DNA of 64,000 nucleotides from Lepidodermella squamata (taxonomy: Eukaryota > Gastrotricha). Below are positions 11,847 through 21,967 of the stretch, in pieces. The notes below the pieces were generated by a model. That model ran no database searches. It was not told the DNA's origin and saw only the letters and a list, made by a program, of their open reading frames with translations. A program made the translations under genes and the position numbers. Each line of letters opens with the position of its first letter. Positions within the stretch are counted from its first letter, which is position 1. Location: the NCBI GenBank assembly GCA_047495785.1, contig JBLDXI010000021.1, forward strand, positions 558,001 to 622,000, in the 5' to 3' direction.

Positions 11847-13939
11847 ATGTCCTCGAGGCAGCGGCCGAGCAGCGCGTCGGCTCGAGGCGGTGAAGTGGTG
11901 CCTCAAATCGAGAATGAACAACAACCCACAGTAAACACGTTGAATCTCGAAAACGGCGATCCAGATGAGGTTAGCAACTACCAGAACAGCGCGAATCTTC
12001 TCGGCGATTTCGGTTTCGTCGACGCCGATGGAATTTACGCAGCTGTGCGATGCGGTCTATGCGTCAATGAAATTATAAATCCGATAACAGGCGACACCTT
12101 ACTTCACGCCGCCGCTAAGCAAGACGCGCCCGAGTTGGCGATAGCGCTTTTACAATGTGGAGCGGACACTCGATTGAGAAATCGGCTGGGTCGAAGTGCA
12201 GCTGACGATTCCGGTCCGTCAGTTTCCGCGATTTTGCAAATTTTTCGACCCTGTCTGCCCGAAGCGTTGGATACCGCGAGTCCAGCTGTTCTGAGACACC
12301 TTTGCCAATCTCTCTGGGTGAATATTCACGCGATAATTCGAAATGGAGAGAATTCGATGCAAATTATTGCTGCCTCAAGACTACCGACTGCACCGAAATG
12401 CTACCGGGTTTTAACCGAATTTGCAGCGTTATCAGCTGTCATGCATTCCCTTATGGCTGGGGATGTGGGTGGGCTCGAAGGTTCCTTGCGAGACGGCGGT
12501 TTCTTGCCTCCTCGGGACGCTGATCACTTACACCGGATACATCAATGCCCGCCCGGTCCTGATGGTCGCACTTTATTGGCTGTCGCCCTTGACCGAGGTG
12601 ATCTTGCTTCCGCTAAGTTGTTATTAGACGCCGGCGCTTCTTCCCGTGGCAGGCAAATGGCATATACAGCCCAGCGGATACCCGACTCACCCTCTACAGC
12701 GTCGACTCAGTCGAAACCATTAGCGTGGAGTGCATTGCGTGGGCTGGATTTGAATGCTTCAGCTCGAGCTACGGACAGGACTGATGAAGCCGCTGCGTCG
12801 TCGAGTTTTCAGAACTCAGACCTCGTCCCTTCAATCGACTCGAGCGAGGCACCGATGGATTTGATCCTGGAATACGACCCTGTTGCCCTACTCACACAAA
12901 GGGACAGTTCATCTAATACAGTGAGTTTATTTGAGCCCTTCGAAATTCTGATTTAATTATTTTTCCTCGTAAAGACTCTGCACGCAGCCTTGGCCAGCAA
13001 CTGTGATTTGGCCAAGTTGACATGGTTGATTGAAAGAAGACCAGCCTTGTTGGCAGAACGAAATGCGCAAGCTCAGTGTGTAAGGGAGCTAGCGGCGATT
13101 TTGTATCGCCAAGACGCTTTGCATCTGTTTGAAAGCGTTGTCAGAGACTCGATAGGGACCGGCCGTAATAGCCTCATTTCTATGCTGGCTTGTCGGGGTC
13201 ATGGCGAGTGTTGCTTGAAAGAGACACGAATTCTCGCCGACGATGCTCGTTCTCAAACTGGGGAGCTGGCCGCAATCGCCGCTCAGTGCGGTAGCGATCT
13301 TGAACGGTCTATATTATGTACCGAGGGTGGTTTAAGTCGTATCGAATCGATTGGTCGCGATCACTTGCGCATGTGTGCCGACGGGAATCTCAAACTTGTT
13401 CAGAAAACGAATTTCGCAGCCTTTCAGGAAGCTTCCACTGGCTGCACTGGTTTAATCGCTGCTATAGCTGGCGAGCATGTTGACGTTGTTTCTTATTTGC
13501 TGGCTACAAGAGGGCCAGAACTGACTAGGATGCCTGATAACAATGGTAGCTTATATTATTCCAAATATTTTTATGAATACATGTTGCTATTCTTTCAGGA
13601 CGGTACCCTTTACATTATGTTTACGCGTTGATGCACCAAGAGGGCAACGCCAACGAAGAAAATGTGACTAATGAACCTGTAGAATCACCAAGAGATGAAG
13701 TCAATTATTCAAAACCGCACATGGCAATGGCGAGGCTAATTTCGAAGTGTGATCCTACTTGCTGGTCATTAGAGGACAGTCTTGGTCGCAAGCCGATCGA
13801 TATGACCAAAATCAGCCAATCGCCCGAGGCGAAAAATATGTAAGCTCGCTTTCTTGGCTGTTTATTTTGATAGTGTTGGTTAACTTTTTCCAGGCTCTGG
13901 GCAGGTTGGATGGCTGGTAGAAGCACCAGTGCTGCTTAA
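11847..13939 (+). CDS. Ankyrin-repeat protein of unknown function
   Basis: Four exons (11847-12920, 12975-13545, 13599-13839, 13894-13939) with introns of 54, 53 and 54 bp encode 643 aa. An N-terminal low-complexity stretch of about 45 residues is followed by an ankyrin pair (GDTLLHAAAKQDAPELAIALLQCGADTRL). More scattered repeats follow (DGRTLLAVALDRGDLASAKLLLDAGAS; TLHAALASNCDLAKLTWLIERR; GLIAAIAGEHVDVVSYLLATRG; DNNGRYPLHYVYALM; LGRKPIDM). The repeats are separated by long non-repeat spacers, so this is a divergent solenoid. No other domain was recognised and I cannot assign a family. A function in protein binding is the only safe inference. AATAAA lies at 14212-14217. Confidence 0.75.
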
Positions 13940-15568
13940 CCAAATTGATCTCGTTATCCAACAGATGATTTTGCGTTCCTTGTGATTTGATGACTCGTTT
14001 TTGGACGTGTTTTAGTGAATGATCTTCCGTTTACCGCAATTCATGACGCGATTGCGAGTTGTGAGCCATGATGACAACTTTTTTATGAAATAGTTATGTG
14101 AAAAATTTTAATTTAGAATTTATTTCTGCGGTCTGTGATAAATATTTAATACGCGACTGTGTTCTAATTTTGATATTACCCTGTTTTATGCACTTGTCGA
14201 TAATGAGCGCCAATAAATAATGAATGGTGAACAACTTTACTCACTTTGGAACATATCTTTTGGCTGACATCAGGGAAACACGATTAAATTGTAACACAAC
14301 GCCAATTCACTTAGGAAAGCCGATACCCTTTGCAGGTCGGACTTGGCAAATGGGAAGCCAATCCCATCCTACATCGCTTACACATTAGCATAACGTGAAA
14401 AGAAGCACTGGACATTGGATAAAAGTCTGCTGGTTTTTAACTTCACGAACGTGTTTTCAAATCGTGGAAAAAAGCTGATCAGAAAGTCGTATAATGGATA
14501 ACTTTATACGCGATTAATCATCTCAGCTTAAGCTACCTATTTGTGATCGCTTTATACTTTGTACCGAAGGGCCATAATAACGCCGTGACCGACCTGCACG
14601 AGCGCGAAGGAGATCATCCATTGCATGAAAACCTCATCGGTGTTGAAAACAAACGAATTCAAATTACGGAATTCGTATTTGACAGAGCTAATTAGTGTCC
14701 ACTTGAAAAATTCGCATTATCGGAAGTCGAGATAATAAAGCGATGTGCATCACAATATCATCTATTAAAAATGAATCACGCGCAACGTCAAAAAAACGCG
14801 TTCATGCGATGTGGCTTTCCGGATCAGCCCGTTAACATTCAATAATTATTCCACGTTTCCCCGCTTTCCCGCGGGAGAGTTGGGCTGTATTGCTGAATGC
14901 TTTTGGGCGCCCGCCTTTCCCGGATTTTTGTATTGCTATTTTCCCGCGATTCCCAGAAAATCCGAGCTCGTCCGCAAAAAAACACGGGCGAATAAAAAAA
15001 TGTGCTCATTGCCCGCCCAGCCCGGATTTTTTTTATTATTTTCCCGGGAATTCCGGCGGGCTGCCCCGGGCGAGGCGGGGAATAAAAAATAACACCCAAT
15101 GAGTTTTCTCTGGTTTTCTTTGGTGAATTTTTCAGTTAATTCGCGGACTGCTCCGTCCGGAAAATGCATCTAAAAACAAAAACGCTCGTTCGCGCATCAA
15201 ATGATTGTGATCTAAAATCGAATTGCGTTTATTGCAGCGGCCGATAACCCCACAGAAGCTGCAAAATTCAGCTGGCTGAGTCTTGAATTAGTGGGTGAGG
15301 AGCTCAGAACCTCCTGCCAACTTTTTCCAACACAGGAACTCCTAGAAAGAAAGCTAAAAGCCGCACTGACGCTGGCTGGCAGAAAAAGCTCCGCGAAGTT
15401 CATGGGCTAAAAAAGCTGCAGCAAAATTGTTGTGATATACACAAAATATAATATGTAAAACGTTTTTTATTTTATTTTCATTATCAAATTTGTAAAAAAT
15501 ATTAAGTACTAATTTTTTGGCGCGAACGTCTTTTTGAATTGTCTCGTGCATTAGATTTCCCGCGTTGA
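13940..15568. other. Gene-poor region left of the transposon
   Basis: The first part holds the 3' UTR of the ankyrin gene, with AATAAA at 14212-14217. At about 14860-15090 short GC blocks (CCCGCG, CCCGGG) alternate with A or T homopolymers, giving long open frames on both strands that look compositional rather than coding. At 15237-15409 there is a short exon-like open frame after TTTATTGCAG. No tRNA or other RNA gene was recognised. Confidence 0.45.
15565..15568. repeat. Target-site duplication, left copy (TTGA)
   Basis: TTGA directly precedes the TGTTGGGG terminus. The same four bases follow the opposite end at 21166-21169. Confidence 0.8.
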
Positions 15569-15797
15569 TGTTGGGGCCCGAGCGCGAAACGTGCCCGAAC
15601 GCGTTCGGGTATACCCGAGCCCGACCGGGTAATAGCGTTTTGCCCGTCCGCACTCGGGCCATTTCAAAAGCAGCCGGTATGCAGCGTTTACGTTAAATAG
15701 ATGAAAATGAAGCAAATCCCGCATGAGTGGACACGGGTAGGAGCAGGTGTCAGCCCGAGTACGGCTGAGAGAACAATAGAACGAACGGCGCATTGTT
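15569..15797 (+). repeat. Left terminal inverted repeat of the transposon
   Basis: 229 bp repeated in inverse orientation at 20937-21165 with one mismatch (15604 versus 21130). It contains two overlapping palindromes, CCCGAACGCGTTCGGG (15594-15609) and CGGGTATACCCG (15606-15617), which are candidates for transposase binding. Confidence 0.92.
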
Positions 15798-16354
15798 CTG
15801 CGCGCGATCATACTGTTATACTTCTCCGGGCTTGGGCACCGTTGATGCCTGAGTCCGACTATCGACTACCATAATAGCAGGGCGCGCCATGCTTATAAAA
15901 ATGTTTAAAGAAAAGGCAGCATTTTTAGTGAACCAAGGCGGCAAAGAAACGGTCGCATTATTTTTATTTCCTATTTAAAAAACCAGTCAAATCTCGCAAA
16001 TTCCACCGATGCTACAACAGGACAAACGATTGTCAAAGACTAGTAATATGAGATAAATACTAACATTTAAAATTATATTTTTTGTGATTTTTCCAGGGTT
16101 TCTCAGAAATGATGTTATATATCAAGTAAAATGTACAACAATATTTTCCGATTTTCATATTTGTTCATATAACATGATTATTACAACAAGCACAACAAGC
16201 ACAATACATATAAATTTTTCCAGAGAGTCACATGATTTATGGTAATTTTTAGCTGTAGAATTTTTTAACTTGAATTTGTAGAAATATTACATGGGAGAGC
16301 GATATTTATATACATTTAATTTACAAGAAAAATTAGTTCACAGAAAAATATAAT
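15798..16354. other. Transposon 3' non-coding segment
   Basis: AT-rich sequence between the left inverted repeat and the transposase stop codon. No open frame of interest was seen. A GGCGCGCC near 15890 has a counterpart inside the right end near 20867, in looser inverted context. Confidence 0.4.
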
Positions 16355-19064
16355 CTAATGAGCACTTTTGTTACAACACGAAGCGGCCTTGTGGCATCGT
16401 GATTGGCACAGCCGGTTATTGCCGCGACAGACGCAATGCCCATTTTTGCAACCCGTTTTGCAATTGCACGGCTTCTGCTGCTTAATGCCGGCCAATTCAC
16501 CCGTCTTCAATGCCGATGAACGCAGGGTGACAGCAGTTTGAGGCACATCTTCGACGCGCAAGCTAGTTGACGTTATAGGCTCCAGCTGGTGCCGCAAGAC
16601 GCTGCGAGTCAAAATTCCATTTGCCGTTCCGATGACGTAGTCACCGTGGTCGTTCTGTTTCATGACGACGCCGAGCTCGCGCCTGGGGTCGGTGTGATGG
16701 CGATCTTCTTTAGGCACTGCAACAGCAACTTGAGTGCCAACAGGCAGTGGCGGGTGCTTCTTAGCCGTCGATTTCAACATTCGATCGGCCTGTTTGCTCA
16801 AGTTAGAAGCCGCTAATTCTCGGGCAATTTCTTGTTTCTGTTTGTGCTGACACAGGTCGCAAATTTGCCGGTGTGTTTCGCGGCTGTTGCAGCTGATACA
16901 AAGTTTCAGGCTGCTGGTTGAACTTGACGCCGAAACGAGTTGTACATAGTCAGCCGGGCCAGTGGTTTCTTCAATCACTGCGTGATCGCTGACTGGCAGT
17001 GCAGTAGGCGCGCTGTAAGCCAGGTCGTCGCCGACAAACATGTCGCCGTAGTCATGCGAGACGGGTTGCGATTCAGAAGATGATTGAGCCGGCTCGTTCT
17101 GAAGGTCAATGTTCGGTGCCGATGATGCCTGCAGTGGTGGGCGGCCGGTGTTAGCAGAGGTGGCTGTTACAGAGACGCTGGGACCAGCGACTTGAACAAG
17201 AGCTGTTTGATCGGCATTTCCATCAGCCGCCCATGATTGAAACACGCCGGCTAAATTCGATTGAACCAAGGGCAAGAACTTTGGCGCAGACTTGGCCGGC
17301 GTGGCATCCAAGTGCAACACTTCTTCCTCGTCGAAATCTTCAGAGTCCAAATCTGATTGGTCATCATCTGAAAAAAAAATTATCGAGTAATTAGTAATAA
17401 TAATGATGAAGATTGAAAAATTCGATGGAATTTACGAATTTTTGAAAATTTTGGAAAATTTTTGAAAATTTTTGAAAATTTACGAAAATTTAAGAAAATT
17501 TTCAAAAATTCGAATTCGAATTTGAATCTTAAAAAATTTGTCAACAAAATAATAGCGAAACCTAGATTGAGATTGAACATACCTAGATTGAGCACGCGCT
17601 TCAGGTCTTTTTCGTTCTCGATGGTGGGAACAACGTCGAAAGGCAGTCCGGGAACAGAGTAGGCACCTAGGCGAGGCGGAATGCCGAAGAGCGCCTGATA
17701 AGGTGTGCAACCGAGGCCCACATGCCACGTGGTGTTGATCGCGTGCTGGATGAGCGGCAGCTTAGCGGCCCAAGACCAGGTGCCAGTGTCGAGCTGAATA
17801 GCCAACACGGCATCATCGATCTTCTGGTTGCACCGTTCAACGCTGCAAAAAAATTACCCTGAATGAAAAAAATTTAAAAAAAATTACACCCAACTAACCA
17901 TCCTTGAGATTGACTATGGCGCGGTCGGCCATGAATGACCCGGCCGCTCGGGTGCAATTCGTTGACGCGCTTAAGCAGACGCGAGTTGGAAAATTCTGTT
18001 CCGTTGTCAACCTAGAGCCGAAAATGGAAAAATTAAAAATTAAAATTAAAATTACAATTTTGTCCTAATTTGGAAAGGGTAAAGTGAAAACAATCACTCA
18101 CGTGTAAAAGGGTGGGACATCCTATGTTGCAAAAAATGTCCACCAACGCGTTCGCAACTTCATCCATCGACTTGGATGTTAACGGGCGCAAACAGCAATA
18201 CTTAGTGAGCAAATCGATGAAGCAAAGAATATGGCAGTAGGGCGTATCCGGGTTTGGATGCGAGTTGTCTTCCTTTAACTGCATATCTGAGACATTCAAA
18301 AGTACAGATGAAAAATTAATTCGGAAAATTCAGGAAAATTACAGATGAAAAATTATTTGGAAAATTTAGGAAATCTGCCGAAAAAAATTAGTTAGGAAAT
18401 ACGACAAAACTGAAGAAAAATTAATTAGGAAATATTTAGAATAACTAACCGATCAAGTCAGCCTGGCATCGCTCGAGGAAATGCTTAGGCCTCGATGGCC
18501 TCACCACGGTTTTGGTTGTCTTCGGTTTCTTGCGACGATCGCATTGTTCGCAACATTTCACGAAGATGTCGCAAACCTGCCGAGTGATGTTTGCGCAGTT
18601 TGCCTTGAGAGCCTCGTAGGTACGGCGGGCACCGCGGTGGTTTTGGCTGTGAGCCGCTTGAATAATCTGGACAAAAGCGAAAAAATAACATAGCATTAAT
18701 TCAGAAGACAAGTATACCCAAGCCGGAAAAATAGTTGCAAAAAATGGAATAACGGCGAAAATGAGAAAACAGCGCAACTTACGTCATAAAATGATTCGAT
18801 CGAGTAATAGAAGGCAATCGAACCGTCTTTATCGTACATTTTACGATCGATGAGACGATCGACGCCCTCAACGGTGTAGAGGCGGTACCGGTTTTCACGC
18901 CGCCGCTCAAGGGAATTTAACTTCTTGGCGGCTCGCGTCTCCTCGATCCTTTTGTCGAGTTCGGCCCTGTCAAACAGGGAGTGATTGTCGCCAGCGTTTT
19001 GCCGCAGCTTGCGAACTTCGACCATAAAACGGTCGCGCCGATCATCGACAGCATCAGCGGCCAT
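16355..19064 (-). CDS. Ginger/KRBA2-type integrase-like transposase
   Basis: Six exons on the minus strand (19064-18783, 18666-18450, 18286-18102, 18011-17899, 17842-17583, 17367-16355) join with matching phases into 689 aa. Order of parts: an N-terminal helical region; an HHCC zinc-binding module (HSQNH ... CDIFVKCCEQC); an integrase core with the catalytic triad D in QADLID, D in VDNGTEF and E in SQGCVER; then the LLTKYCCLRPLTSK and RVIHGRPRHSQSQG blocks typical of KRBA2/Ginger integrases. A chromo-like or acidic linker follows, and a C-terminal cysteine-rich CXC-like module (CNCKTGCKNGHCVC ... CHKAASCCN). Function: transposon end cleavage and joining in the nucleus. Introns are 116, 163, 90, 56 and 215 bp, longer and more variable than in host genes. 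The first exon could be preceded by another one, since TTCTTAG lies just upstream. Confidence 0.85.
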
Positions 19065-19258
19065 CAACAAAAATTCGAAGTAAAAAAGTCCTAAGAAAAG
19101 AAAGACAGCAATTTTTTCATACAGTTCATTAAAAAAGGCAACAACACAACAAAGGGCAAGTAAAAGTCACAAGATATATAATAGTTTCTGGCCATCAGCC
19201 ACACATGTTGTACCTACGTGGAAAATATTAATTAAAAAAACAGAAAAAAATCTCGATA

Positions 19259-19654
19259 TCATAGGGTAGGCTGGTCGAGTTCGGGCATCTCCGGCAGTTC
19301 GATTTCCGGCAATTCCGGCAATTCGTTTTCCGGATTGCGCTGTTCCTCGGCGAGGCGGGCTTGACGGGCAATTTTGGCAGCGCGCTCTTGTTCGGCTCGA
19401 CGGGCTTGACGGGCAACTTGTCGAACGCGCTCTTGTTCGGCAAGGTGAGCAAGCTCGGCCTCCTCCTCCGGGTCGACGCGGTCGGGTGCAGGGAAAATCA
19501 CCCTGATGTTCTGGCCAATCACCCAGTACACCCCTGGGATGCTAGGGTCAGCCACGGCCGGCATCCAGGAAACGCCGTCAAGCAGTTGCACCTCGACCTC
19601 GACGATGGACTGGTCGAGCAGCTCCGCATCGGCGATAGACTGGTTCAATGACAT
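19259..19654 (-). CDS. Second transposon ORF, acidic and coiled-coil-like, unknown
   Basis: A 131-aa single-exon frame starting with a true ATG at 19654. It begins with an acidic stretch (MSLNQSIADAELLDQS), then an Ala/Arg/Glu-rich heptad-like region (QERVRQVARQARRAEQERAA), and ends in Glu-Leu-Pro repeats (ELPELPEIELPEMPE). No known domain was recognised. It lies 5' of the transposase in the same orientation and might be a first exon of it, an accessory protein, or a 5' ORF. No convincing donor site joins it to the transposase. Confidence 0.4.
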   Translation of the reverse strand: MSLNQSIADAELLDQSIVEVEVQLLDGVSWMPAVADPSIPGVYWVIGQNIRVIFPAPDRVDPEEEAELAHLAEQERVRQVARQARRAEQERAAKIARQARLAEEQRNPENELPELPEIELPEMPELDQPTL

Positions 19655-20936
19655 TATAGAATTAGATTAGAAATATTCGAAAAAATCTAAATAAAAACCG
19701 TGAATAAATCAAATTAATTAATTAAGGATTAAGGATTTGATTAATCAAGGAAAGATAAGGAAAAAATGTTGAATATAAAAATCGACTAAGTTTTGAGGGT
19801 TCAGGTTTTAGCGACATTTAAGGCTTACACTTGAAACCGAGGATAGAAAAATTACGAAAAACAATTTTAAGTGAATACGGATGAAAATACTAGTAAAATT
19901 AATTAGCGAATAACACTAAGGAAAAATGAAAGGCAGGCATATAAAAGGTACCCTCGAGAAAATCTATCGTGTAAATCGCGTTGTTCATTCGAAAAAATAA
20001 TGATAATAACAATAGGGCAAGGTTGGAAACTAAAAGTTCGGTTATAAATTGGGGCTATATTTTAACCTATAATTAACTTCAAACCTGGCATAGTGAGAGC
20101 AAAAAAAGTAAAGTTTTTCATGGAGGACTGAAGTGAATGAATTGCTAAGATAATTCAAAATTTAGGAGTTCTAAGAAAGCCCCTTTTCTAAAACCGGCCT
20201 AATTAAGGAGGCTTGAGCTGTGCGAGTATAATAAATAAACAATAAGAAATAAATGAACATATTAACCAAGCGTCCTGCAACGGGTAAATAGTTGCCAGAG
20301 TAAATGGAAAAAAAATTCTGCAGGTATTACTTAGGATGATGGGGTCAACATACGACTTGGTTATTTCTGAAATAACGGGACTAGAATGAACGATGTTAAG
20401 CTAAACTGCGTTCCAAATTAAGAACGTTTTTTCCGCATTAAATCGGAATACTGAATACGAAATACTTCGAAATATTGGACTACCTCGAGTTGCGTGAGAG
20501 TAGTTGAGATCCGTGTCCTTTCACGCGCCGTCAAGGACCCTGGAAGGCGCGCGGACGGGCTCGCCTATGTTGAGCGGCGGAATGCGTGATCAACCAAAGA
20601 CGCGCCACGCCGCTGCCTATAATCTAATTTATCACGAATGACATCAGATGCGTCCGATTAACGGCAATTTCAAACAGCTTACTGCAACTAAGTGTCTCAT
20701 CAGCACGCAAAAACGGCTACTACCTGAGTCAATCAGAAAAATTGACCAAAGAATAAACAAAAATTCCAGTCATTTCATTCTTTTATTTTAACAAAAAAGA
20801 CATGGAAAAATTATGATAAAAATGACGATATAATAAAGACGAGCTGAAGTAAATAATTAAGTGTGGCGCGCCCTATTTTTACATGTCGGACTTGGGTAAA
20901 TTGCTATCCCGAGTGCGGAATCGTCTCCAGAGTGAA
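19655..20936. other. Transposon 5' non-coding segment
   Basis: About 1.3 kb of AT-rich sequence between the acidic ORF and the right inverted repeat. No long ORF in either strand. It would be expected to hold the transposon promoter for the minus-strand genes, but no element was identified. Confidence 0.4.
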
Positions 20937-21165
20937 AACAATGCGCCGTTCGTTCTATTGTTCTCTCAGCCGTACTCGGGCTGACACCTGCTCCTACCCG
21001 TGTCCACTCATGCGGGATTTGCTTCATTTTCATCTATTTAACGTAAACGCTGCATACCGGCTGCTTTTGAAATGGCCCGAGTGCGGACGGGCAAAACGCT
21101 ATTACCCGGTCGGGCTCGGGTATACCCGAGCGCGTTCGGGCACGTTTCGCGCTCGGGCCCCAACA
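20937..21165 (-). repeat. Right terminal inverted repeat of the transposon
   Basis: Inverse copy of 15569-15797. The single difference at 21130 breaks the 16-bp palindrome that is perfect in the left copy. It is followed directly by TTGA. Confidence 0.92.
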
Positions 21166-21967
21166 TTGACATTTTGAGGTACTTTTCGTCTGCGGTACGT
21201 CTCGCGTCTCACGTCTCACGTCCGCCTTACCTGAGTTGTTCCAGGCGTTAACCTGAGGCGGAGAACTCTTGTTTCTTTATTGACGATTAGGGATAAGTCA
21301 AAAGTTCTCCGAGACTACAGTACCGGAAAAAGTTTTGCATGTGTCCTTTTTTAAGTCTAAATAGAAAAATCTACCTCTGACTTCTGAGAACTGAGGCAAT
21401 GAAAATTGACGATACTAGCTACTAGCATCGCCTTGTTTTCACACTTACTACTTACCCCCGCGTTTTCTCTATATCAGTGTCCTCTAATAAGAAATAAAAA
21501 ATTACGCTTGCCTCCTTTTTTCCCTGAACTTCCGACGATAACTCTTTATTCTTTATTCATTATTGGATGGGAGAAGGAACTTATGCCATTTCCCTTCTGC
21601 CTCGTTTCATGGCTCTAGCTCTGCATACATATGTTTTTGGTTTCAAGTTATAGCTTTTAACCTTTTTATTATCCTGTTGATCTAGATTCCTATAAGCTGC
21701 AGTTAACCTCTTTTCCCCCACATCCTCTCTTTGTTCAACGTGAGATTAAATTGACCTCGTTACATGGTGGGCTCTCGGGGCCCCTGTTCTAGTTGAACGG
21801 TTAACATTTCATTCACCAGTTTGAGCTATCATCCTTATCTAGTGCATTTGGAGCCTTAGACTGCCTTCAACTTTGCAGCATGCAAATATTTATATATTGT
21901 TTATTTTGAATGTTACAAGATCAATAACTTTCTTTCGTAGACCTGCTTTGAATTTACGATCATTACA
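21166..21967. other. Intergenic region between the transposon and the AT-hook gene
   Basis: About 800 bp starting with the right target duplication. It contains a short run of CGTCTCACGTCTCACG at about 21204-21222. It ends in TTTCTTTCGTAG (21929-21940), 27 nt before the AT-hook gene ATG. Nothing else recognised. Confidence 0.45.

Larger units (their letters stand above)
15569..21165. mobile_element. Complete Ginger1-like cut-and-paste DNA transposon with 229-bp inverted repeats
   Basis: The element is 5597 bp. Its ends are inverted repeats at 15569-15797 and 20937-21165 that differ at one base by eye. The ends read TGTTGGGGCC...GGCCCCAACA, fitting the TGTNR terminus known for Ginger1 elements. 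It is flanked on both sides by TTGA (15565-15568 and 21166-21169), a 4-bp target duplication as expected for that group. The interior encodes, on the minus strand, an intron-containing integrase-type transposase (19064 to 16355) and a separate acidic ORF (19654 to 19259). Near-identical ends and intact catalytic residues suggest a recent insertion. The family name is inferred from ends, duplication length and integrase type. LTR retrotransposons are excluded because the repeats are inverted and no reverse transcriptase was seen. Confidence 0.88.

Noticed and set aside
14811-15169. Overlapping open frames on both strands, up to 93 codons
   Set aside because: They come from the GC/homopolymer mosaic, show no domain, and are open on both strands, which points to base composition.
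15569-21165. LTR retrotransposon interpretation
   Set aside because: The terminal repeats are inverted, not direct, and there is no reverse transcriptase, RNase H or gag-like zinc knuckle.
20863-21177. 104-codon open frame and its mirror at 15551-15811
   Set aside because: Both lie inside the transposon inverted repeats; the same peptide appears at both ends only because the DNA is repeated.
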